Below, piece after piece: positions 32,373 to 39,711 of a stretch of 64,000 bases of DNA. Position numbers and translations under genes: made by a program. Below the pieces are notes generated by a model. It was given only the letters and a program-made list of their open reading frames with translations, searched no databases and was not told the DNA's origin. The stretch spans positions 3,531 to 67,530 of the forward strand of contig JBMOMT010000051.1 of assembly GCA_049324835.1 (NCBI GenBank), read 5' to 3'. Numbering within the stretch: the stretch's first letter is position 1; each line of letters starts with the position of its first letter. The stretch is from JBMOMT01 sp049324835 (GTDB lineage Bacteria; Chloroflexota; Anaerolineae; CAYNKW01).

Positions 32373-34625
32373 TTACAACCAGCGCTGACCTTTGGCCTTT
32401 CGTTCTTCCGGCCCCAACACCCGACGGGAACGGCTGGCGCCTTCCGGTGGACCCACCACGCCGTGCTCTTCCATCAGGTCGATCAACCGGCCTGCTCGTG
32501 CATAGCCGATGCGCAGTTTGCGTTGCAGCAACGAGGCAGAGGCGCTGTTGTTCTCTCGCACGATAGCGATGGCCTGATCCAGCAGATCGTCCGATTCGGC
32601 AGCTTGTTGCTCTCGTTGACGCATCTCTTCCCAGAGGGGCTGCTGAACCACCCGTGGCTCACCGTGAATGGCCGGGCGCGGCGTGGTGGTAAAGGAAACA
32701 GGGGCCGGAGCCGGGCCGGCGGTTTTCCAGAAACTCACCAACTCGTTGATTTCCATATCAGATACAAAGCAGCCCTGAAGGCGTCGCAGCTCGGACGAAT
32801 CGGAGGCCATGTAGAGCATATCACCACGGCCCAGCAACCGCTCGGCGCCAGGTGTATCCAGGATGACCCGCGAATCGACGCTGCTGGTGACGGCAAAGGC
32901 GATACGCGAGGGAAAGTTGGCCTTGATCAAGCCGGTGACGACGTTGACGCTGGGCCGTTGGGTGGCGATCACCAGGTGGATACCGGTGGCGCGGGCCATC
33001 TGGGCCAGGCGGGTGATGGTGCGCTCGGTCTGATCCGGCGCGGTCATCATCAGATCGGCCAGTTCGTCGACAAAGACCACAATATAAGGCAAACGTTCCT
33101 GAGGCGTCTGGGTGCGCTGGTTAAAATCCTCGATGTTGCGCGCGCCGATCTGGGCAAATTGCCGATAACGCTCGTCCATTTCGTTGGTCACCAGTTGCAG
33201 CACCTCGACCACCTGATCCAATTCGACGATGACCGGTGTAAACAGGTGGGGGATGCCGTTGTAGCCGGTCAGTTCCACCCGTTTGGGGTCGATCATCAGC
33301 AGCCGCAGGTTGGCCGGCGAGTTGTTCATCAACAGGCAAGAGATGATGGCGTTGACGCACACCGATTTGCCAGAGCCGGTGGCGCCGGCGATCAGCAGGT
33401 GCGGCATGGATGACAGATCGGCGGCTACCGTCTGGCCAGAGACATCGCTGCCCAGGGCGATGCGCAAGGGCGATTTGAGCTTTTGAAAGGCTTCCGATTC
33501 CATCGCCCCGCGCAGTGAGACCAACGAGATGGTTTCGTTGGGCACTTCGATGCCCACGTAGGGCCGCCCCGGCACCGGCGTTTCGACTCGCACCGGCGAG
33601 GCTGCCAGGGCCAAGGCCAGGTCGTCGGCCAGAGCGGCGATCTTGGAGACTTTGACCTTGATCTTGCGCCCGCCACGCCCCTGGACAAAGCCCGGCCTGA
33701 CACAGAATTGGGTCACCACCGGGCCGGGGTTGGCGTCCATCGCCGTGACCGGCACGCCGAACTCTCGCAGCGTGTCCTCGATGACCTTGGCCCGTCGCCG
33801 GATTTCGCGCCAGCTGATGGGCTGATCTTCGGACTCTTCCAGGATGTCCTGAATGTGTGGCAGGGGCCAATCGTACGGTATGCTCACGATACGATCTCGA
33901 GGCCGGATGGCTGCTGCCGGGTAGGGCGCAACGGGTAGCCGCTCTGGGAAATCGGCGGCCGGGTAGGGGGCAGCAGATGGGGGTGGCACGGCGGGCTGCT
34001 GGGGCTGTTGCCGGGCGGCGGGTCGCAGACGCGGCAGTTTCAGATTGCCGGACAAGCGGCGTATGGCCTGGCCGATCAGGTGCAACAGCGTGCCCAACTC
34101 GGCCACCGACAAATCGGCCAGCAAAATGGTGGCGATGACGACCGCCGCCAGCATGGTCACCGCTGTGCCCCAGCCGCCCAGACTGCTGAGCATGGCCTGG
34201 CTGAAATAGTAACCCAGATAACCGCCGCCGCCGCCCATTTCGGCCAATGCCTGGGGATCGTCGGAAAAAGAGAGCAGGTGCAACAGTATCAGGGCGGTCA
34301 GATAGAGCAGCAGGCTGCCCGCCACGCGCTCACCGCCGATGGTGGGTCGCCGTTCGAAATGGCGCAGCAGCAGCCACAGTCCGGCCAGTCCCATGCCAAA
34401 CGGCGCCAAATAGACCCCCAGGCCCAAGATGCGGCTCAAAAAATCCACCCAACCTTCGGTCAGGCTGCCCCGCGTGGCCGAAAGAAAGCTGAGCAGGGTG
34501 ATGCCTGCCAGCGCCACCAGCACCACGCCCAGGATGTCCAACTGCCGATCCAGACTTAGCGGCGGCAGTTTGGACGTGGGCGGCGTTTTGCCCCTGGTTT
34601 TTCGAGAAGGAGCCCTTTTGGCCAT
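32373..34625 (-). CDS. ftsK: FtsK/SpoIIIE-type DNA translocase
   Basis: The 750-residue protein has four predicted membrane segments in the first 190 residues, a proline-rich linker of moderate length, and the FtsK motor with Walker A GATGSGKSVCVN and Walker B VVFVDELADLMM. RLAQMARATGIHLVIATQRP is diagnostic. The C-terminal winged helix (gamma domain) that reads KOPS-like sites is present in the last 70 residues. ATG 34625 gives the basic MAKRAPSRKTRG start; a GTG 33 bases upstream is possible. It pumps chromosomal DNA at the division septum. It opens the ftsK-ppk1-phosphoesterase operon from a clear promoter. Confidence 0.94.
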   Translation of the reverse strand: MAKRAPSRKTRGKTPPTSKLPPLSLDRQLDILGVVLVALAGITLLSFLSATRGSLTEGWVDFLSRILGLGVYLAPFGMGLAGLWLLLRHFERRPTIGGERVAGSLLLYLTALILLHLLSFSDDPQALAEMGGGGGYLGYYFSQAMLSSLGGWGTAVTMLAAVVIATILLADLSVAELGTLLHLIGQAIRRLSGNLKLPRLRPAARQQPQQPAVPPPSAAPYPAADFPERLPVAPYPAAAIRPRDRIVSIPYDWPLPHIQDILEESEDQPISWREIRRRAKVIEDTLREFGVPVTAMDANPGPVVTQFCVRPGFVQGRGGRKIKVKVSKIAALADDLALALAASPVRVETPVPGRPYVGIEVPNETISLVSLRGAMESEAFQKLKSPLRIALGSDVSGQTVAADLSSMPHLLIAGATGSGKSVCVNAIISCLLMNNSPANLRLLMIDPKRVELTGYNGIPHLFTPVIVELDQVVEVLQLVTNEMDERYRQFAQIGARNIEDFNQRTQTPQERLPYIVVFVDELADLMMTAPDQTERTITRLAQMARATGIHLVIATQRPSVNVVTGLIKANFPSRIAFAVTSSVDSRVILDTPGAERLLGRGDMLYMASDSSELRRLQGCFVSDMEINELVSFWKTAGPAPAPVSFTTTPRPAIHGEPRVVQQPLWEEMRQREQQAAESDDLLDQAIAIVRENNSASASLLQRKLRIGYARAGRLIDLMEEHGVVGPPEGASRSRRVLGPEERKAKGQRWL

Positions 34626-34669
34626 CGAAAAAGCTTTCTGTCCGGCGCAACTGTTCACTGATTGAACCT

Positions 34670-34698
34670 ATTATAGCACAGGTCAGGGTGAGGGACAA
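34670..34698 (-). promoter_or_regulatory. sigma70-type promoter for ftsK operon
   Basis: Minus-strand TTGTCC, 17 bp, TATAAT, about 45 bp before the ftsK start. It abuts an opposed -10 for galT. Confidence 0.7.
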
Positions 34699-34703
34699 AA
34701 ACG

Positions 34704-34712
34704 TGGTATAAT
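34704..34712 (+). promoter_or_regulatory. extended -10 promoter for galT
   Basis: TGGTATAAT, an extended -10 with no good -35, 33 bp before ATG 34745. Confidence 0.55.
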
Positions 34713-34744
34713 AGGCCACTGACAACGCTGCACGGAGACAGAGC

Positions 34745-35743
34745 ATGCCAGAAATTCGTCAGAATTTTGCCAGCGGTGAGTGGGTGGTGGTTGCGCCGGA
34801 GCGAGCCATGCGCCCCGGTGATTTCGCTCGCCCGGAGCGAAGAACGGTGACCTCGCGGCCAGAGTACGTGGCGACCTGTGCCTTTTGCCCCGGCAACGAA
34901 TCTCAGACGCCGCCTCAGGTGCTCCAGTTGCCGCGGCATGGTCCCTGGCAGGTGCGGGTTGTGCCCAACAAATATCCGGCGCTGCACAACAACAGCCCGC
35001 GCCAGGTCAACTCGGACGATGTGAACCTCTCCCTGGCCGGGGTGGGCTACCACGAGGTGGTCGTCGAGGCGCGGCAACACAACCTCTCGCCGGCTTTGCA
35101 GACCACGGAACAGGTGACTCGTACGTTGACGGCTCTGCAAATGCGGGGCCGGACGATGGCTCAAGACCGGCGCATCCGGCAGGTGGTGTACGTCAAGAAC
35201 CACGGCCCGGCGGCAGGCACCTCGCGAGAGCACCCACACGCCCAGATCATTGCCCTGCCGCTGCTGCCGCCACGCACCCAGGCCCACAATGAAACCGCGC
35301 AGCGATATTTTGAAGCAAAAGGCGTCTGCCCGTTCTGCGCCATGTGGCAGGCCGAGCTCACAGCCGGTGAACGGCTGGTGGCCGAGAGTGCTCACCTGGC
35401 GGCTTTTGTGCCCTATGCCGCCCCGGCGGCTTATCATACCTGGATCGTTCCCAAACGCCATGGCGCCAGCTTTTGTGACGCCCTGCCCGCCGAGGTGGAT
35501 GACCTCGGTGAATTGCTGCGCGACCTTTTGCGCCGACTGTACGTTGGTCTGGACGACCCAGACTTTAATTACGTCATCCAATCGGCCCCGGTAGATGGCT
35601 CGCACAGCCCGTTTTTGCATTGGTACCTGGCCATCACCCCACGGCTGGTGCCGTGGGGCGGTTTCGAGCTGGGGACAGGTATGTTCATCAACACCGCTTT
35701 GCCGGAGGAAAACGCCCGCTTTTTGCGTGAGGTAGTGATCTAG
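34745..35743 (+). CDS. galT: galactose-1-phosphate uridylyltransferase family protein
   Basis: The 332-residue HIT-superfamily enzyme has the GalT active site TSREHPHAQIIALP, two CxxC pairs (CAFCPGNE and CPFC) that bind zinc, and HWYLAITPRL near the C terminus. It transfers UMP between glucose-1-P and galactose-1-P in the Leloir route, although some relatives use ADP-glucose. The length is normal. It is a single gene with an extended -10, divergent from ftsK. The nearby GH4 glycosidase could supply galactose, which supports the assignment weakly. Confidence 0.9.
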   Translation: MPEIRQNFASGEWVVVAPERAMRPGDFARPERRTVTSRPEYVATCAFCPGNESQTPPQVLQLPRHGPWQVRVVPNKYPALHNNSPRQVNSDDVNLSLAGVGYHEVVVEARQHNLSPALQTTEQVTRTLTALQMRGRTMAQDRRIRQVVYVKNHGPAAGTSREHPHAQIIALPLLPPRTQAHNETAQRYFEAKGVCPFCAMWQAELTAGERLVAESAHLAAFVPYAAPAAYHTWIVPKRHGASFCDALPAEVDDLGELLRDLLRRLYVGLDDPDFNYVIQSAPVDGSHSPFLHWYLAITPRLVPWGGFELGTGMFINTALPEENARFLREVVI

Positions 35744-35754
35744 TCAGGGCGGCT

Positions 35755-37956
35755 TCACAACGTTTCGAACACCAGACCGCCCTGGTTGGCGTCCACCCGC
35801 ACCGTGGTGCCCGGCGGCGGGTCCTGGATCAACAAAAAGTCGGCCAGCGGCTCGCGAATGTGGCGCTGGATGATACGTCGTAGCGGACGCGCGCCCCATT
35901 CGGGGTGTTCGTTCTGGGCCAGCAACCAGGTGCGGGCATTTTCCGTTACTTTCAGGCTCAACCCCCGACCTTTTGCCAGTGTGGATTCCTTTTTGAGCAT
36001 CAGGCCCAAAATCGACCGTAATTGATCCTGGGTCAGCCGATGAAAGACGATGATGTCGTCCAGGCGGTTGAGAAACTCGGGCCGAAAGTGACGTTTGACC
36101 TCGGCCAGAGCCAGTTCTTTGGCTTCCTCCCCCAGTTCCAGATCGTTCAAATAGATGGCGCCCAGATTGCTGGTGAGGATGATGACCGTCTCGCTGAAAG
36201 GGGCGGTGCGACCTTTGCCATCGGTCAGGCGACCCTCTTCCATCATCTGCAGCAGCACGTCCAGCACGCGCGGGTGGGCCTTTTCCACCTCGTCGAACAG
36301 CACCACGGTGTAGGGCGTTTCGATGACCCGATCGGTGAGCTGGCCGCCGCCCTCGAAACCCACGTAGCCCGGCGGCGCGCCGATGAGCCGGTTGAGTGAA
36401 TCCTCTTGTTGATACTCGCTCATGTCCAGCACCACCAGAGCCTCTTCGCTGCCGAACAAAAAATCGGCCAGCGCTTTGGCCAGCTCGGTCTTGCCCACGC
36501 CGGTGGGGCCCAGGAACAAAAAGCTGCCGATGGGCCGTTTGGGGTCTTTGAGGCCCACCCGCGCCGTCTTGACGGCGCGGCTGACGGCCAGCACGGCCTC
36601 TTCCTGGCCGATGATGCGCTGGTGAAGGTGCTCCACCATGCGGGCGTAGCGGGCGCGCTCGTCGGCGCCGAGTTTGGTCACCGGGATGCCGGTCATGGCG
36701 CTGGCGGCCACGGTCACGTCCTCGGCATCGAGGGTGGTATCGGTTTGGGTCTGCGGCGCAAAGGGCAGTTGCGTCTGAGTGCTCATGCGCACCAGGGCGC
36801 AGGCGCGATGCAACAGGTGCACCGCCGCGCCCGGCAAAGGCGTGGCCGTCAGGTAACGCCCGGCGAGCGAGGCTGCCTTGTCCAGGGCGTCGTCGGTGAT
36901 GCGCAGGCTGTATTCGGCCTCCAGGTGAGGTTTGAGTGTGCCCAGAATGGCGGTCGTTTCGTCGACATCGGCGGGCGGCACGCGCAGCGTGTGGCTGTTT
37001 TCGGTGATGGCCGGGTTGTTGGCCAGTCTCTCGCCGTATTCGGCGTCGGTGGCCGTGCCGACGATGATGGGATCGTTTTCAAAGAAGGCCTTTTGCAGTT
37101 GAACGGCGGCCTTGGGAAACTCGGAGTAGAGCCGTCCGCCGAAAAATCGACCGATGTTGGGCACAAAGAGGATACCACCGCGCGCTTGTTGCAGGCCGGC
37201 CCGCGCTGCCCCGTCGGCGTTATCGACCAGCGCCGCCTCGCTGATTTCCACGACGCGGGCAATGTTGGCCGGCCCTTTGCCCTCGGCGGCGAGTTGCGCC
37301 AGGCTGTAGACCAGGCTGCGTCGCCCTGCCCCCGCCGGGCCGGTCAGGATCACGTGCCGGTCGGTGGAGAGGTTGATCAGGTTGACGAGGTCGCGCAGCA
37401 GCGACTGGCGGTAGTGGAGGGGGGGCATTTCGCCGCGGCGGGCCAGCTCTATCCAATCGAGAGTGGTGCGGCGGGCCAGGGCGTGGGCGGTGAGATAGTC
37501 GGTGATGGCCTGAGGGGTGATGCCGACACGCTGCAGCAGGCCGGCCGTAGCGACGCCGCCCTGGCTCATGGCGGCCAAAGCATGTTCGGTGCCGATCCAG
37601 ACCTCGTGAGTGACGGCTTCGGCGATGGCGCGGCCTTCGTCTAACACCACCAGCATTTCGGTAGACAGAGGCACCGCCTCGCCCGATGCGCTCAAAAAGT
37701 CGAAATTGGCGTTGCGCCCCAGCCGGGCGGCTGCCTGGGCCTCGGTGCGCCGGGCCAGATCGTCGATCTGGACGCCTCGCTGTTGGGAAAAATGGGTCAG
37801 CAGCCGGTGCGCCGCGTTATCCGGCGAGTGGATGAAGGCCAACAGCAGGTGCTCTGGCATCATCACTGGCTTGTTCATGTCGCGCATCAACGCGGCGGCC
37901 TGGCTCAACGCCTGGTGTAATTCTTTGGTCGGCAGGTCAGGGTTCAGTGTGCCCAT
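35755..37956 (-). CDS. Clp/HSP100-type AAA+ unfoldase with degenerate first ATPase domain
   Basis: The 733-residue protein has the ClpN repeat domain, two AAA+ domains and the C-terminal D2-small domain. D2 is intact: GPTGVGKTELAKAL, VVLFDEVEKAHP, and ILTSNLGA with an arginine finger region FRPEFLNRLDDI. D1 is decayed: its Walker A is LTGPAGAGRRS with Arg in place of the invariant Lys, and its Walker B is ILFVPNIGRF instead of ILFIDEI. There is no ClpB middle domain and no obvious ClpP-binding loop. It is therefore a stand-alone, single-engine relative of ClpB/ClpC. A consensus promoter and a palindromic element form its leader. Confidence 0.88.
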   Translation of the reverse strand: MGTLNPDLPTKELHQALSQAAALMRDMNKPVMMPEHLLLAFIHSPDNAAHRLLTHFSQQRGVQIDDLARRTEAQAAARLGRNANFDFLSASGEAVPLSTEMLVVLDEGRAIAEAVTHEVWIGTEHALAAMSQGGVATAGLLQRVGITPQAITDYLTAHALARRTTLDWIELARRGEMPPLHYRQSLLRDLVNLINLSTDRHVILTGPAGAGRRSLVYSLAQLAAEGKGPANIARVVEISEAALVDNADGAARAGLQQARGGILFVPNIGRFFGGRLYSEFPKAAVQLQKAFFENDPIIVGTATDAEYGERLANNPAITENSHTLRVPPADVDETTAILGTLKPHLEAEYSLRITDDALDKAASLAGRYLTATPLPGAAVHLLHRACALVRMSTQTQLPFAPQTQTDTTLDAEDVTVAASAMTGIPVTKLGADERARYARMVEHLHQRIIGQEEAVLAVSRAVKTARVGLKDPKRPIGSFLFLGPTGVGKTELAKALADFLFGSEEALVVLDMSEYQQEDSLNRLIGAPPGYVGFEGGGQLTDRVIETPYTVVLFDEVEKAHPRVLDVLLQMMEEGRLTDGKGRTAPFSETVIILTSNLGAIYLNDLELGEEAKELALAEVKRHFRPEFLNRLDDIIVFHRLTQDQLRSILGLMLKKESTLAKGRGLSLKVTENARTWLLAQNEHPEWGARPLRRIIQRHIREPLADFLLIQDPPPGTTVRVDANQGGLVFETL

Positions 37957-38001
37957 GGTGGTTCATCCGTTTGCGTGTGTATGGCTGAAAGAGTCGTGCC
38001 G

Positions 38002-38123
38002 GCAAGCGCTCACCCTCCCGCAGGCTTGACGGCAGATTCAGGTAGAAACCGGTTAAAGTACCACCGGCGACGAACGATTTCAAGCGGTTTGCCAGCCCGC
38101 GGGAGGGTAGGCTGAGCAGTAAC
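38002..38123 (+). repeat. polar palindromic element, copy E5 (122 bp)
   Basis: Arms GCTCACCCTCCCGCAGG and GGGAGGGTAGGCTGAGCAGT, with the TAGGC insert on one side. The interior is homologous to E1 read on the other strand, including ACGATTTC and GGTTTGCCAGCC. It lies between the promoter and start codon of the Clp-like gene. Confidence 0.8.
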
Positions 38124-38140
38124 CTTTTGGCTCAGATGCC

Positions 38141-38169
38141 ACTATAACACAGGCTGTCCTTTGTGTCAA
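38141..38169 (-). promoter_or_regulatory. sigma70-type promoter for the Clp-like gene
   Basis: Minus-strand TTGACA, 17 bp, TATAGT. The predicted leader of about 180 nt contains the whole of copy E5. Confidence 0.8.
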
Positions 38170-38207
38170 CAATCTGGCGCTGCCGGGGTGCATTTCAGTC
38201 TGGAGGA

Positions 38208-38317
38208 GAGTTTTCATCCTCCCGCAGGTTTTGGGTGCACAAAAGTCGTTTCCTCCCGTTCCGCGACTCGGCTGGGGTGCAACTCGTTCCGGCTGAACCT
38301 GCGAGAGGATAAACTGC
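38208..38317. repeat. related palindromic element (about 110 bp)
   Basis: Arms AGTTTTCATCCTCCCGCAGG and AACCTGCGAGAGGATAAACT are inverted copies around an unrelated interior. The CCTCCCGCAGG core is shared with the E family, but the outer ends differ. Confidence 0.65.
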
Positions 38318-38394
38318 GCCAAAAGTGAAATATACCCGCGCTGCCGTCGGGTCGATGGCAGGCTGGAGGCGCGCGTTCGATTCGAGAGGCTCCC

Positions 38395-39696
38395 TCAAAA
38401 AACACGCACGAGATCCCGTTCCGCCTGGTACAACTCGTCGAACAGGCAACGGATCTCTTGCAGCGAGCAAACGGCGGCGGTGAGTGGATCCAGCATCAGC
38501 GCGTGCACGGCGGCCTGGCGGTCGCCTTCCAGCAGGGCGAGCGCGGCCAGTTCATGCACGGCCATGTGGGCCTGGTTGAGGGCGGCCAGTTGGGGAGGCA
38601 GGCTGCCGAACTGGCAGGGCTGGATGCCGTTTTCATCCACCAGACAGGCCACCTCGACGCAGCCATCGAACGGCAGGTTGTCGATCAGGCCGTTGTTGAG
38701 CACGTTGGCGTGGATGCGGACGGGCGCGCCGGTTTCCCTGGCCTCGATGATGTACGAGGCATACTCGTGACTGCGCCGCCGTTCGATCTCGATCTCACCA
38801 TCGATCATCAGCCGGGCGTAGGCGTCGGCGGCCTGGCGCCACATGGGCCAGTTATCGGCGTAAAAACCGGTCTGGCCGCGATAGCCGTCGCGGTCGAAGC
38901 GGGCGATGAGATCGTCACGTTTACGAAAGTAGGGCACGTACTCGGCAAAGTGGCCGCTGGATTCGGTGACAAAGTAGCCGAACTGGCGCATCGTCTCAAA
39001 GCGGGCCGGGTCCTGATCGAAAAAGGCCGGCTCGCGGGCGCGCTCGTGGAGGCGGGGGTAGAGATCCTGGCCGTGGTGGGTGAGCTCGGTGAACCAGGCC
39101 ATGTGGTTGATGCCGCCGCAGCGCCAGCGCATCTCTGCGTAAGGCACAGCGGCGTATTCGGCCAGCCGCTCCGATGTGCCCTGCACCGAGTGGCACAGCC
39201 CCACCACCGGCAGGTCGGTGGCGCGCAACGCAGCCAGGGTCAGGATCGACATCGGGTTGGTGTAGTTCATCACCAGCGCGCCGGGGCAGAGCTCTTGGGC
39301 GTCGTCGAGGATGTCTAACCAGTCGGGGCCGGTGCGCAGCGCCTTAAAGATGCCGCCGGGGCCGATGGTGTCGCCGATGCACTGCTTGATGCCGTATTTG
39401 AGGGGAATCTCGTACTCTGGACGCACCGCTTGTAGACCGCCGACCTCGATGAAGCTGATGATATAGTCCGAATCGGCCATCATGCGGCGGCGGTCGGTGG
39501 CGGCCTGCACTGTCCAGTTTTTGCCGCTCAGGGGGATCAGCTTTTCGGCCAGTTGGTGGGCCAGCTCTAGCCGTTGGGCGTCGATATCTACCAGGGCAAA
39601 GGCGCCGCCGTCCAGGCCGGGCACGAGCAGGATGTCGGTCATCAATTGGCGGGCAAACACGGCGCTGCCGGCGCCCATGAGGGTGATCTTGGGCAT
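38395..39696 (-). CDS. glycoside hydrolase family 4 (alpha-galactosidase-like)
   Basis: The 433-residue enzyme is a GH4 hydrolase, the NAD- and Mn-dependent glycosidases. It starts with the Rossmann segment ITLMGAGSAVFARQL and has NYTNPMSI, CHSVQGTSERL and the metal-binding GINHMAWF, a combination typical of the alpha-galactosidase/alpha-glucuronidase branch. The length is right. AAGGAGG stands before ATG 39696. It is 15 bp downstream of the PEP-synthase-like gene and probably cotranscribed with it. Cytoplasmic; exact sugar specificity is uncertain. Confidence 0.92.
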   Translation of the reverse strand: MPKITLMGAGSAVFARQLMTDILLVPGLDGGAFALVDIDAQRLELAHQLAEKLIPLSGKNWTVQAATDRRRMMADSDYIISFIEVGGLQAVRPEYEIPLKYGIKQCIGDTIGPGGIFKALRTGPDWLDILDDAQELCPGALVMNYTNPMSILTLAALRATDLPVVGLCHSVQGTSERLAEYAAVPYAEMRWRCGGINHMAWFTELTHHGQDLYPRLHERAREPAFFDQDPARFETMRQFGYFVTESSGHFAEYVPYFRKRDDLIARFDRDGYRGQTGFYADNWPMWRQAADAYARLMIDGEIEIERRRSHEYASYIIEARETGAPVRIHANVLNNGLIDNLPFDGCVEVACLVDENGIQPCQFGSLPPQLAALNQAHMAVHELAALALLEGDRQAAVHALMLDPLTAAVCSLQEIRCLFDELYQAERDLVRVF

Positions 39697-39711
39697 GGAA
39701 ACCTCCTTGTT

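Larger units (their letters stand above)
37957..38394. other. intergenic region with two palindromic elements and the clp promoter
   Basis: No gene seen. From left to right it holds copy E5 (38002-38123), the minus-strand promoter of the Clp-like gene (38141-38169) and a second, related palindrome (38208-38317). The GH4 gene ends at 38395. Confidence 0.75.
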
